This document shows positions 11,026 to 19,211 of a DNA stretch of 20,536 bases, piece by piece. A model generated the notes under the pieces. It was not told the origin of the DNA and did no database searches. It saw nothing but the letters and a program-made list of their open reading frames with translations. The position numbers and the translations under genes are program-made. The stretch spans positions 1-20,536 of the IMG/VR virus record IMGVR_UViG_3300028388_004174; one strand, given 5' to 3'. Numbering within the stretch: the stretch's first letter is position 1; each line of letters starts with the position of its first letter. The stretch comes from a virus.

Positions 11026-13611
11026 TCAGCGCGGCCACCAGCGGAGGTTGCATTTGATTTGTGGCACAGCCCGCGTTGCTGCACTAGCTGCCCCGCGATC
11101 TACGTGCAGTCGCAACTGTCGACCATCCGAATTTAGATCAATGTCGTTGTCAACGGCGGCTGGTCGATTTCCCCTGGCTTTTACCGATCGTGTAACGCCG
11201 ACAGGGCCACTGTAATCTACAGAATAGACAATGCGTCGCACAACCCCTTCGCGCCTATCTCCTGTTTCCCAGGTCAAATCAGAAACACGCATGCGAATAA
11301 CCAGGTCTCTCCACATGTCTTCGTAATTCGGGGCTTCCGCTCCGGAGCCGGAGGGTTGTGTGACGGAAAAAACAGTCTGCCATAAATCAGTATCCGGCCC
11401 ACGATCATAAAGCGTCAATACCGTGTCGGCAAGGGAAGTACCAACGAGGAACAGACTAATTCGCAACTCTACTTCGTCATGCAAGACCCAGGGCAATCCG
11501 GGGGGTATGTTGATCTGAAAAAGATCGCCAGTTCCGGCCCTATAATGCTGGTAACCATAATCTTCGTAGGCAAGCAAAGGCAGCATGCCACGCCGAAGAA
11601 TTTTTGCCGCACGCGGCACCCGCGCAACAGAACGGCCGCCCGTTACTCCGCCAAATTCGATTGGCGATACCGCTTCCTCATCGTTTGATGAACCGTCCCA
11701 CCCGCCGATGGTGTTATAGATTTCGTCAACTTGTAAATTATCAAAAGTCCACAAATCCGTGGCGTTCAAACCGTCAGCAATCGGCGCGCGCGACTGTTCT
11801 GGCAAATACAGAATTCCAGGGATTGTGCAATTACGAATTACTCCGCCAGAATCGGCAGCAAGAAGAATGCCCTGCCCGCGTACATCTCCATCATGCTTGA
11901 TAATCACGTTATCAAACATATTATCTTGCGGCGCTCCCTCATCTTGGCCACCGAACCAAGACTCGCACGAAAGATACCGATACACTGCGCCTGATGTTAT
12001 CGTAATCACGCCGTTTCTTAGGGTCGTTGCGCGTGGCTTATGCAACCGTTTATGCGCTTCCGATTGATACGGGTTTACGTCTGCGTTCTCCCCAGAAACG
12101 TGATCAGCAGCCGCCGCAGCACGAATCTCAATAATATTGACGTATCCTACATCATCTTCTCCGCTAATCACAAAATCGAAGTCTTCGATTGTGCTGGAAT
12201 AATCAAAACCATCGGAGGTGAGCCACTTGCTTAGACTTGCGCCTCCGGTGTTTCCCCATGGCACATCATCAAAAACTTTGATTGTTTTGTGGTGGCATAG
12301 CTGCCCCAATCGAACAGACACAATAGCCGGATCGCCGACTTCGAATCGGTCGGTAGACGTATCCCGAGAAAATATGCAGCGAGTCATTGGGCTATTGTAA
12401 TAGCCGTCAGCAAACTCCCAAATTCTGCGCCTATAACGACAGTGCACGTCCGTATGCGGAACATGGCTTAAAGCGTTGTGATAAAAACCGATAACGCCGT
12501 TCCATTCTCCACCAGTAATTTCGCCCTCGTACCAGGCCTCTTTGCCGCTTGATACGGGAAAGGCGTCTGATTTTAGCCAACCGCCGGGCTCGCAAATGAT
12601 GCTGAAATTGCGCACCGCATGCGGAACAATGTCTACGTATTCAGGCCCGCTGAAAAGCGCGTCAGAACCACATTGCAGATTATATTGTTGAGTACCGCGC
12701 CCATGCGCAGTACTAAAATTGACGATGTATAAATAGTTTTTATATTCAGGAAACGCGCTCGGCAACTGCGTCAGCGGCCAAAAGATCGGGTCTCGAAGCG
12801 TTAACGTAGCGCCATCAATATCGTCAACAATGGTAAGCAAGTTCCGATAGCTGTTACGCACAAGTACCCGATCGCCGACAGTAAAGTAAGTGGCGTCTCC
12901 AGCCGTACTCAGTTCGACGGTATAGCTGCCGGGCTCCGCCTCCTCCAACGCATACGCAGCCATTTTCCCTAGGTTGTCTACATCGGGATGGTCTGGCAGA
13001 TATTCGGGGCTGAATGATCCAGCCCAAAAAACAGCGCCACTGAGATTAGTTGAGGCAGCGGCACCAATTTTCTTGGCCGCTGACGTGATGTTAGCGTTCC
13101 GGATTCCGCATCCGGCAGCAACCCTCAATGTTATGTTATCCCGCGCGAACAAAGGTCCGCGAATCACAAACTCCCGCTCAGCGCTCACCGGGTCCGCCAC
13201 CGAAATTGGCTCGCCGCGCATCTCATCGCCGCCGATGTCGCCGCCAAGCGCCTGAAGCATCGCTTCCCACTTCGCCCACTCGCACGACCCGTCACCGATG
13301 ATGCCAAACGCCTGCACGGGAATGCCGTTTGGGTGGTAGGACGTGTCGCGTTCAAGCGCCAATGAACCATCGCCGCCAGTTGGCAGAAGGCGCATACCGA
13401 GGTCATCTGTATACGTCTCTGGGGCGCCCTCGATTGGGTAGAAGTGGCCGCCACCGCCGTCGCCTTTTGTAAGCGCGCCGCGCGTAATAAATGCGGCTGG
13501 ATATCCAAGCGCCGCAAGCGCATCGCGCGCGTCCTGCGCGGTATCGACCTCGATCGGTATCTGCCCGGCAGGGATGCGAGCATGTCGCGCTAGATTCTCG
13601 GGGTAGCTCAT
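11026..13611 (-). CDS. Tail spike with beta-helix-like body (possible depolymerase)
   Basis: 861 aa, last gene of the tail operon. The N-terminal ~115 residues carry an adaptor typical of spikes (VDTAQDARDALAALGYPAAFITRGALTKGDGGGG, LRLLPTGGDGS-like turn, FGIIGDGSCEWAKWEAMLQAL), the last part being the usual entry to a right-handed parallel beta-helix. The middle, about 140-650, has repeated short strands and turns (NITLRVAAGCGIRNANI, VRNFSIICEPGGWL, TTLRNGVITITSGAVYRY, GGVIRNCTIPGILYL). The C-terminal ~200 residues look like a jelly-roll or binding domain. Such proteins bind and often cleave surface polysaccharide; no catalytic residues can be assigned by eye. The body is richer in A+T than its neighbours, suggesting exchange between phages. 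Confidence 0.85.
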   Translation of the reverse strand: MSYPENLARHARIPAGQIPIEVDTAQDARDALAALGYPAAFITRGALTKGDGGGGHFYPIEGAPETYTDDLGMRLLPTGGDGSLALERDTSYHPNGIPVQAFGIIGDGSCEWAKWEAMLQALGGDIGGDEMRGEPISVADPVSAEREFVIRGPLFARDNITLRVAAGCGIRNANITSAAKKIGAAASTNLSGAVFWAGSFSPEYLPDHPDVDNLGKMAAYALEEAEPGSYTVELSTAGDATYFTVGDRVLVRNSYRNLLTIVDDIDGATLTLRDPIFWPLTQLPSAFPEYKNYLYIVNFSTAHGRGTQQYNLQCGSDALFSGPEYVDIVPHAVRNFSIICEPGGWLKSDAFPVSSGKEAWYEGEITGGEWNGVIGFYHNALSHVPHTDVHCRYRRRIWEFADGYYNSPMTRCIFSRDTSTDRFEVGDPAIVSVRLGQLCHHKTIKVFDDVPWGNTGGASLSKWLTSDGFDYSSTIEDFDFVISGEDDVGYVNIIEIRAAAAADHVSGENADVNPYQSEAHKRLHKPRATTLRNGVITITSGAVYRYLSCESWFGGQDEGAPQDNMFDNVIIKHDGDVRGQGILLAADSGGVIRNCTIPGILYLPEQSRAPIADGLNATDLWTFDNLQVDEIYNTIGGWDGSSNDEEAVSPIEFGGVTGGRSVARVPRAAKILRRGMLPLLAYEDYGYQHYRAGTGDLFQINIPPGLPWVLHDEVELRISLFLVGTSLADTVLTLYDRGPDTDLWQTVFSVTQPSGSGAEAPNYEDMWRDLVIRMRVSDLTWETGDRREGVVRRIVYSVDYSGPVGVTRSVKARGNRPAAVDNDIDLNSDGRQLRLHVDRGAASAATRAVPQIKCNLRWWPR

Positions 13612-14057
13612 GGGATGAACCTCCAGGCCGTCAGCGCATCGCCCGCTAGACGCGCACTGGTAAATGTGATCGTGTCGCCGCTCAGCGTGTAATCAGCCCA
13701 CGGCTGGGCGTGCGCGCCGTTGATGGCCACGTCCAGGTGCTCGATGCTTGCGGGCGCTGTGCTTAGGGTCCATGTTGCCTGCCCTGCTGTTGCGGTGGCT
13801 GTCTCCGTCGCGATGCTGGTGATGCTGCACGCATTGAGCGCGGCAAGCGCCGCAGCAAGCGACGGAAGGCCGCTGCATGCGGTTTCGTCATCGCCCGTCA
13901 GCACGCAGCTTAGTAGCTGCTGCGCCGCAATAAGCTCTTCGCGTAATTGCTGCGCCAGATCGCGCAGGCGGCGGATATCGGCAACATGGGCGTTTGCCTC
14001 GTTGCATACGGCCTCGATGCAGTTGAGCAGCGTGCGTGTGTCGCCGGAGCAGCTCAT
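13608..14057 (-). CDS. Small tail fibre-associated protein
   Basis: 149 aa from ATG 14057 (MSCSGDTRTLLN). A helical N-terminal part (VADIRRLRDLAQQLREELIAAQQLL), probably a trimeric coiled coil, leads to a C-terminal beta domain: TATAGQATWTLSTAP..IEHLDVAINGAHAQPWADYTLSGDTITFTS.RLAGDALTAWRF. That domain, with 'V.VNG......DYT.SGDTITF' order, is common in phage fibre and tail proteins and resembles the C terminus of the upstream gene. Overlaps of ATGA type join it to both neighbours. Likely a fibre linker or chaperone-like piece for the spike. Confidence 0.75.
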   Translation of the reverse strand: MSCSGDTRTLLNCIEAVCNEANAHVADIRRLRDLAQQLREELIAAQQLLSCVLTGDDETACSGLPSLAAALAALNACSITSIATETATATAGQATWTLSTAPASIEHLDVAINGAHAQPWADYTLSGDTITFTSARLAGDALTAWRFIP

Positions 14058-14803
14058 CCGTATGTCCTCACTTCGATTTGATCGCCGCGATTGAGCGGCC
14101 ATGCCAGCGTTACGCTATCGGCCGCAATGGTGACATCCGTCGGGCCAATTGCCGCGCCGTTTACCCAAACGCGGGTCCGGGCTGGCGTGACAGTAGACGG
14201 CAGGGTAATGGTTTCCTCCCCGCCGAGCCCGCAGTATTTCCAGCGAGACAATCCCCCGCCTAGGTTGTTGATGCGCCAGACAAGCGTGCTGAGCGCCGGC
14301 AGCCACTCGCCGCCGATCTCCACCCATGACACGCACGGCTCTGGTTTGATGATCGCCAGCAGTCTGGCAACCTCCGCAACCACATCGGCGCCTGATGTGT
14401 CGGCAAGCGTTTGCTGGCCGTCGGCCAATGCCTGGAGGCGGTTACGGATGCCGTCGCAGCCGGTAATCGTCAGCGACGATGGCGGATACAGTCGATCAGT
14501 TAATAGACCGATCGAGACAGGCGCCACGCCATGCCCGTAGACCGTCGGCGCATAGAGGGCATCTGTCTCTAGGCCGAGCGATACTAGGTCAACCTGAGCG
14601 CGCGAGCCTGTGACCGTTGGTGCATAAAGCGCGTCGACGTCGTTCAGCGAGATTGGCGCTATGCCACGGCCGTAGACCGACGGCGGGTAGAGCTCATCGG
14701 CAACTAGGCCCAACCAACCCGGCGCCACGCCACGGCCGTAGACCGACGGCGCATAAAGCGCATCGGTCAATACGCCGCCAAGCCAGACCGGGTTAATTGC
14801 CAT
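14054..14803 (-). CDS. Tail fibre protein with LYAPSVYGRGVAP repeats
   Basis: 249 aa. The first ~110 residues are five repeats with period about 22: LYAPSVYGRGVAP (16-28), LYPPSVYGRGIAP (38-50), LYAPTVTGSRAQV (59-71), LYAPTVYGHGVAP (83-95) and a last LYPPS (105-109). Such short beta repeats are known in siphophage tail proteins and probably stack as a fibre. A helical stretch (IRNRLQALADGQQTLADTSGADVVAEVARLL) is followed by a C-terminal beta domain (SRWKYCGLGGEETITLP...RVWVNGAAIGPTDVTIAADSVTL). The third repeat is degenerate. The gene starts 6 bp after the previous stop and overlaps the next by ATGA. Confidence 0.75.
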   Translation of the reverse strand: MAINPVWLGGVLTDALYAPSVYGRGVAPGWLGLVADELYPPSVYGRGIAPISLNDVDALYAPTVTGSRAQVDLVSLGLETDALYAPTVYGHGVAPVSIGLLTDRLYPPSSLTITGCDGIRNRLQALADGQQTLADTSGADVVAEVARLLAIIKPEPCVSWVEIGGEWLPALSTLVWRINNLGGGLSRWKYCGLGGEETITLPSTVTPARTRVWVNGAAIGPTDVTIAADSVTLAWPLNRGDQIEVRTYG

Positions 14804-14809
14804 CGGACG

Positions 14810-15265
14810 TTAGGCCGCAGGCCCCCACTCAATAATGCCGTTTGCCGACCAGGACACCACAAACGGTTGGCCAGGCACCGCGGTTTCGCTGCTCTCGAAA
14901 CCGATGTAGAACAGCGGCAGCTTTGTCGTCCCGCCCCCGTCTACGTCTAGATAGATCACGGCCTTGTATGCTGGCCCGATGTTGCCGCCAGTTGCGGTAA
15001 TAGAAAGATCTTCACAGTCTAACCGGACTGCGTTTGTGTCGTGCGTGAGCGCAGAGAGCGTCAAGGCCTCGCCGCCCGCGCTCCAGCCGTTGCCGGAGAC
15101 TTCATAGGCACCTGCGTTGTCCACATCTGTCAATGCAGTGTGCGTTGCATCGAAGACTGCCGAATTGTTCAGCAGCTCAAAATAGAAATTGCCGGCTTGG
15201 TTTTCCAGGCCGTAATTCAGCAAAACCTGCCGTGTATGATTGTACCCATTGATTACGTCTGGCAT
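14810..15265 (-). CDS. Tail structural protein, unknown exact role
   Basis: 151 aa, starting MPDVINGYNHTRQVLLNYGL. Contains a beta-rich pattern: FYFELLNNSAVFDATHTALTDVDNAGAYEVSGNGWSAGGEALT and YLDVDGGGTTKLPLFYIGFES. Similar proteins ('.HT.L.D......EVSG.GW..GG..L') occur between the tail tip and fibre genes of other siphophages, so a baseplate or fibre-attachment role is likely. There are no catalytic motifs. It is separated by 10 bp from the upstream gene, with GGATTAGGCG as ribosome site. Confidence 0.7.
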   Translation of the reverse strand: MPDVINGYNHTRQVLLNYGLENQAGNFYFELLNNSAVFDATHTALTDVDNAGAYEVSGNGWSAGGEALTLSALTHDTNAVRLDCEDLSITATGGNIGPAYKAVIYLDVDGGGTTKLPLFYIGFESSETAVPGQPFVVSWSANGIIEWGPAA

Positions 15266-15275
15266 CGCCTAATCC

Positions 15276-16145
15276 TCAGTTGTAGCGGCCCCAATCTGTT
15301 TCATCGCCCCATGCGGCCGCAAAGCCTGCGGCGTCGAAATTCACTTCGACAGTCTGCGCAATGTCCGTTGTGCACGTTAGCACGTCGCTCGGCACGTAAT
15401 CACGCAAAGCTGTTTCTTCATTCGCGCATGCCTCCTCCAGCGTCGCAGACATCTCCGCATAGCCGCCGCCAACATAGTTTACGGCGAGGTCCGATGCCAA
15501 TCTAACGGTATGCGGCGTCGTGTCGTCTCGCCCGGATTCGCCGCTTAGCAGCTCTAGTGTATGCCATGCCGTGCCGCGCTCATTTATCCACGCCTCTGCT
15601 TGCGCGAGCTGTGCGTGAGTCAGCCGCCAGCGCAATTGAAACAGCCGAGGGCGTTGCGTGAATAGTCGCTTCTGCCGTGCGGTGTATGCCTCAAACGGCG
15701 TGCGCACAATCCCGTATGCCTCGCCGTAGCTGTAGCCTTGCAGCATCGCACAGGGCCATATCCAGCCGTCTGTGCTGGCCGGCGTAATCCCGCTGGCTTG
15801 CTCAACGTCGAGCTCAATTCGAAGCAGGTTCGAGGTTTCGCCGCTGACAGAGATGTCGCCAATCATGCGCACAGTATGGCTCGCGAGCGCGCCATCTGCC
15901 ACTTGCCCCGATACCAGCGGCATTACAAACCAGTCAGCGCCGTACTCGGCCAGGAATGCGCTCATGGTGTGCCACTGATCGCCAGTGACGCGCCAGACCA
16001 GCCGCCACTGCCGAGGCCAATGAAAGTACCTCCGCCGCTGAATCGTGTTGCCGCCGCGGAAGCGATTGCGCACCAGCCCAAGGCCAATGCGGTAACCTGA
16101 GTCCACCGTCGGTGGCGGCAATCGCAGATCGGCCCATGTCGTCAT
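15276..16145 (-). CDS. Tail protein with a duplicated domain
   Basis: 289 aa from ATG 16145 (MTTWADLRLP). Two copies of one beta domain can be seen: WRLVWRVTGDQWHTMSAFL...GADWFVMPLVSGQ....SHTVRM (about 47-93) and FQLRWRLTHAQLAQAEAWI...GTAWHTLELLSGE....PHTVRL (169-215), offset about 122 residues. Both end in a strand that leads to a further beta segment. It starts by ATGA overlap with the J-like gene stop, so it is made together with the tail tip. Probably part of the distal tail or baseplate, where duplicated sandwich domains are common; no known family can be named. Confidence 0.75.
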   Translation of the reverse strand: MTTWADLRLPPPTVDSGYRIGLGLVRNRFRGGNTIQRRRYFHWPRQWRLVWRVTGDQWHTMSAFLAEYGADWFVMPLVSGQVADGALASHTVRMIGDISVSGETSNLLRIELDVEQASGITPASTDGWIWPCAMLQGYSYGEAYGIVRTPFEAYTARQKRLFTQRPRLFQLRWRLTHAQLAQAEAWINERGTAWHTLELLSGESGRDDTTPHTVRLASDLAVNYVGGGYAEMSATLEEACANEETALRDYVPSDVLTCTTDIAQTVEVNFDAAGFAAAWGDETDWGRYN

Positions 16146-18376
16146 GCGTATTGCCTCTCGTCGTAGCGCCACGCAGTGAGCCGCACGCGATGCTCGTCAA
16201 GGCTCTCAGCTTGCTGGATGATCCAGCTAGACGTGCCGACAAGCGGATGCTCGACACGCACGCGGGCGCCGATAGCGACTAGATGCCCTGCAAGCTCCGT
16301 TGTCCAGGTAAGATACTGTCGCCGATACTGCTGACGTGCCCACAGTCCTTTTGCCGCATCCAGCGCGACGGCGGCATCGGAGCATCCGTCTAAGGTCACG
16401 TCTTCCGGGTCCGCGCTGTCTGCTGGCCACAATACCGTGGCGTCTTTGCCGGTTGACTGCACGGTGTATTCAACGCGAAAGCCGTCCGTCGCGTTGGATT
16501 GATCAAATTGGCTTAACACTTGCGCGTCGGTCATTGTGTCGACGGTGAAAGTAGCTGTGTCTGCCGCTTGCGGCGCGTCATGCGCTACGCTAATCAGGCC
16601 GCCGAGCGGGACAGGGTAATGATTGGTTGTCCGGCATACCGACTCAAGCGCCGGCCACATCGTTGTGCGCCGCGTAAAACGCCAGTTGAAGCCGTTATGT
16701 GATGCCGTTCGGCTTTCCATCGCGTCAATAGCGTCTGCATCAAGTTCAGACAGAGGGCGGCGGCCGCCGTAGACGTCTGACGTATAGATGTCCCGGAATG
16801 CCACCGCCGAGTTATTGCTTTCGCCATCAAGGCCAACGCGCGTCGCGTCCACGCTGATTTGATTTGCCGCATCACTGCTGATGCCGTCGGTCGCTTTCAT
16901 GCGCACGGCGAGCAGCGTAGTGTCGCCGTAGATTTCGCCAGGCGTTGATCGCCGAAACCCCCTGAGCCCCGTCCAGACGAGTCTCGATTGATCTTGAGCG
17001 CGGCCGGTGGGCTCTGTCGTGCGAGCCACTGAGACAGCAACGCGGCGCGCCGACGACACTCCGTATCCAAAGGTATAACGCTTCGGCGTGTTGTCTGCCG
17101 CGCTTAACTCTTCGTTGTGAGTTGAGAGCGTGCCGATAACATCGCCATCGTCGTCTATTTCATAGATTTTGATCTGCACGCCGACAGAGAATCTCGTTAA
17201 GTCGCCGTTGGCGTCATTGACCGCATACAGCCCACCAGGGAATTGCAGATCGACGTTAACCCAGTTTGCTTGCTTGCCTGGCGCGACCGCAGCGAAGGGG
17301 CCAGCCTCGCGAGGCGCTTTAACTTGTTTTGTGTATTGATAATCTATTTCAAACCTACGTGTGGCAACACTAGGCACCCCTGTTGTGTTTTTTAAGGCGA
17401 AATACGTCTTATTGAGTCTTTCCGTATCCAAAAATGCGTCGTACTCGTTAATCTTCCTATTTGCGGAATCGTATTCCCTAACATGCACCGATCCGCTGTT
17501 CTGTATCCAGTATGTAGAGGGGTCGGCGAACGACCATACGAATGGCTGCCATGGCGCTATCGCCCGAACAAAGTTTGTGCCGCGACCAGTGATATTGGTG
17601 ACAGAAAGGCTTTCGGTTTCTGTCACTGTAATTGTTTCGGTCGCCGGCTCTTGCAGCTCCTGGTCAGATACCTCAACAGACGTTTCTGCGTCTTCGTCGA
17701 TCCCGGAAATAGACTGTATGGGTCCCATGCGCTTTTCGTGGCGCCATGATGGGAAAACCCAGTAGGACAAAACGCCAGGCTTCAACTGGCTTGCCGGCGT
17801 GTCTGACACATAAACCTCATGCACATCAAAGTCGCCATGTCCAAGGCAAAAAATGGCGTTGATGTACTGATTATTGTTTGTAAATTGTATGTATGGCTCA
17901 GAAGCCAGGTCCGGCGTAAAGCGCACGCGCCCGTATTGTACGGGTATCGGCTCGCCAAGCCTCGCGCTGTTTGTGGGCAGCCCAAGGCTGTTGACGCGGC
18001 GGGCTGCTGGCGTGTTTGCGCTGCCGCGCGTGCCAGTCGCCTGGAAAGGCTTTGGCGGTTTGGCGCCGAATAGCGCATTGGCGGCGTAGCTGATCGCCGC
18101 AGAGATTGCGGCGCCGATGAGCGCTTTGCCAATTGCACTAGCTGCAAACGCTGCAACAGGCGCAGAAGGCCACAGCACGATGTCCACCACATCAAGCGGG
18201 CCGACTTCGATGTCATACAGCGCCGGCTCTAGCAACTCCCCGTTAACGCGCACCTGCGCCGGGCGGCCGAAGCCCTGCGGATAATTCGATTGCAGCCAAT
18301 CGATCAGCGGGCCGTCGTGCTCGTGGCACTCCGGCTCAGCGCCGAACGGGTTGACGCGAACGCGGATTAAGGCCAT
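16142..18376 (-). CDS. Tail tip / host specificity protein (J-like)
   Basis: 744 aa. This is the central tail hub that contacts the host receptor and starts DNA ejection. The N-terminal part is unlike lambda J: residues 1-70 look like a ubiquitin-like beta-grasp (QVRVNGELLEPALYDIEVGPLDVVDIVLWP), and 72-104 are a hydrophobic Ala/Gly helix (PVAAFAASAIGKALIGAAISAAI), the order typical of tail assembly protein I. After a Pro-rich link come hub segments (NSLGLPTNSARLGEPIPVQYGRVRF, NNNQYINAIFCLGHGDFDVHEVYV) and central/late parts such as SDVYGGRRPL, FNWRFTRRTTMWPALESVCRTTNHYPV and DEHRVRLTAWRYDERQY. Starts at ATG 18376, overlapping the peptidase gene by 10 nt. Confidence 0.88.
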   Translation of the reverse strand: MALIRVRVNPFGAEPECHEHDGPLIDWLQSNYPQGFGRPAQVRVNGELLEPALYDIEVGPLDVVDIVLWPSAPVAAFAASAIGKALIGAAISAAISYAANALFGAKPPKPFQATGTRGSANTPAARRVNSLGLPTNSARLGEPIPVQYGRVRFTPDLASEPYIQFTNNNQYINAIFCLGHGDFDVHEVYVSDTPASQLKPGVLSYWVFPSWRHEKRMGPIQSISGIDEDAETSVEVSDQELQEPATETITVTETESLSVTNITGRGTNFVRAIAPWQPFVWSFADPSTYWIQNSGSVHVREYDSANRKINEYDAFLDTERLNKTYFALKNTTGVPSVATRRFEIDYQYTKQVKAPREAGPFAAVAPGKQANWVNVDLQFPGGLYAVNDANGDLTRFSVGVQIKIYEIDDDGDVIGTLSTHNEELSAADNTPKRYTFGYGVSSARRVAVSVARTTEPTGRAQDQSRLVWTGLRGFRRSTPGEIYGDTTLLAVRMKATDGISSDAANQISVDATRVGLDGESNNSAVAFRDIYTSDVYGGRRPLSELDADAIDAMESRTASHNGFNWRFTRRTTMWPALESVCRTTNHYPVPLGGLISVAHDAPQAADTATFTVDTMTDAQVLSQFDQSNATDGFRVEYTVQSTGKDATVLWPADSADPEDVTLDGCSDAAVALDAAKGLWARQQYRRQYLTWTTELAGHLVAIGARVRVEHPLVGTSSWIIQQAESLDEHRVRLTAWRYDERQYA

Positions 18377-18726
18377 CGGTATGCCTCAATCAGCGGATAG
18401 CTTTGCCGCACAAGGCCAAGCGGCTGCGCGACAGTGCCGAGCGGACGCGATGCGTGCACGACAAGATTCGGCTCAACGAGCACGCCAGCATGATGAGGAC
18501 GCTTGCCGATGCCAAGGATCAGCACATCTCCGGGCTGCGGTGACTCCACGCGCCTATACTCGGCGCGTAGCGTCGTCATCATGTGCTGCGCTGCCGCCTC
18601 GTCGTCTGCTGTGTAGTCCGGCAGCCCAGGGACGAGCTGAAGCACCAACCCCCAACAATCGAGGCCCTGTGCCGGATCGCGCCCGCCCCAGAGAAACGGC
18701 GTGCCGATCAGGTGCTCCCAATTCAC
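18367..18726 (-). CDS. NlpC/P60 tail peptidase (lambda K-like)
   Basis: 119 aa. A cysteine peptidase of the NlpC/P60 fold, thought to cut host peptidoglycan during entry or act in tail-tip assembly. The catalytic Cys is C24 in the motif GTPFLWGGRDPAQGLDCWGLV; the His is in PHHAGVLVEPN (H78/H79), with a further polar VVHAS (H91). PQPGDVLILGIG precedes the His motif as usual. It starts with GTG 18726, which overlaps the previous stop as GTGA; a longer frame to 18897 is out of place. It lacks the JAB/MPN domain found at the N terminus of lambda K. Directly before the J-like gene. Confidence 0.9.
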   Translation of the reverse strand: MNWEHLIGTPFLWGGRDPAQGLDCWGLVLQLVPGLPDYTADDEAAAQHMMTTLRAEYRRVESPQPGDVLILGIGKRPHHAGVLVEPNLVVHASRPLGTVAQPLGLVRQSYPLIEAYRWP

Positions 18727-19211
18727 CGATCCAGCCCCGGGAAAAGGTCGCGCGTATACAGCACGCTCGGAAATGGCCGATTGAGCAAGTCTGCGCTGCT
18801 TGCCTGCGCGGCCGCAGCGGTGTCGGTAATCACTACCTCTGTTAGCGTGAGCGGCAACAACGGCACCCATTGCTGCGTCGGGTCGCCGCGCAGCCATTGG
18901 CCGTATCGCAACAGGATGCCCTCTGTCGGATCACCTAGCGCAGTGTTCACGTGCGCCTGCGCCTCACCGCCGATGGCGCACAGCTCCACTCGCAAATCTT
19001 GCCTGCCGTCGGCGCTGCGTGCGGGCAGTGTGAGCCGAAACGGCACGGCTTGAAACGTATGGGCTATTCCGTCGACCTCGCCTATTTGCGGGGCCTCGGC
19101 ATTGCACAGGTACAGTGCTCCGGCGAGGCTATGAGATAGGACCAGCCCCTCCCACCAATCCTGGTCGACCTCGGTCGAATAGCGTGCGACAAGCTCTGCG
19201 GAAATGCTCAT
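18723..19211 (-). CDS. DUF1833-family minor tail protein
   Basis: 162 aa from ATG 19211 (MSISAELVARYSTEV). Strands such as WWEGLVLSHSLAGALYLCNA, HTFQAVPFRLTLPARSADGRQDLRVELCAIG, and the C-terminal LLPLTLTEVVITDTAAAAQASSADLLNRPFPSVLYTRDLFPGL match the DUF1833 pattern, usually encoded between the tape measure and the NlpC/P60 gene in siphophage tails; it replaces the lambda M/L position. The exact assembly role is not known. ATGA overlap with the tape measure stop and GTGA overlap with the peptidase. Confidence 0.82.
   Translation of the reverse strand: MSISAELVARYSTEVDQDWWEGLVLSHSLAGALYLCNAEAPQIGEVDGIAHTFQAVPFRLTLPARSADGRQDLRVELCAIGGEAQAHVNTALGDPTEGILLRYGQWLRGDPTQQWVPLLPLTLTEVVITDTAAAAQASSADLLNRPFPSVLYTRDLFPGLDR

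Noticed and set aside
11020-11030. Shared terminator between the convergent cassette and tail operons
   Set aside because: Only 3 bp separate the two stop codons, and no hairpin with a T-tract is present in the adjoining coding ends.
14663-14751. Direct repeats as mobile-element ends or attachment sites
   Set aside because: They are in frame, 66 bp apart, and encode repeated units of the fibre protein.
17361-17765. 134-codon plus-strand frame inside the tail tip gene
   Set aside because: Antisense to a clear J-like protein and isolated from any plus-strand promoter or ribosome site.
18726-18897. Longer N terminus for the NlpC/P60 peptidase
   Set aside because: The extra 57 residues are Arg-rich shadow of the DUF1833 gene; the GTG at 18726 gives a normal start and a GTGA overlap.
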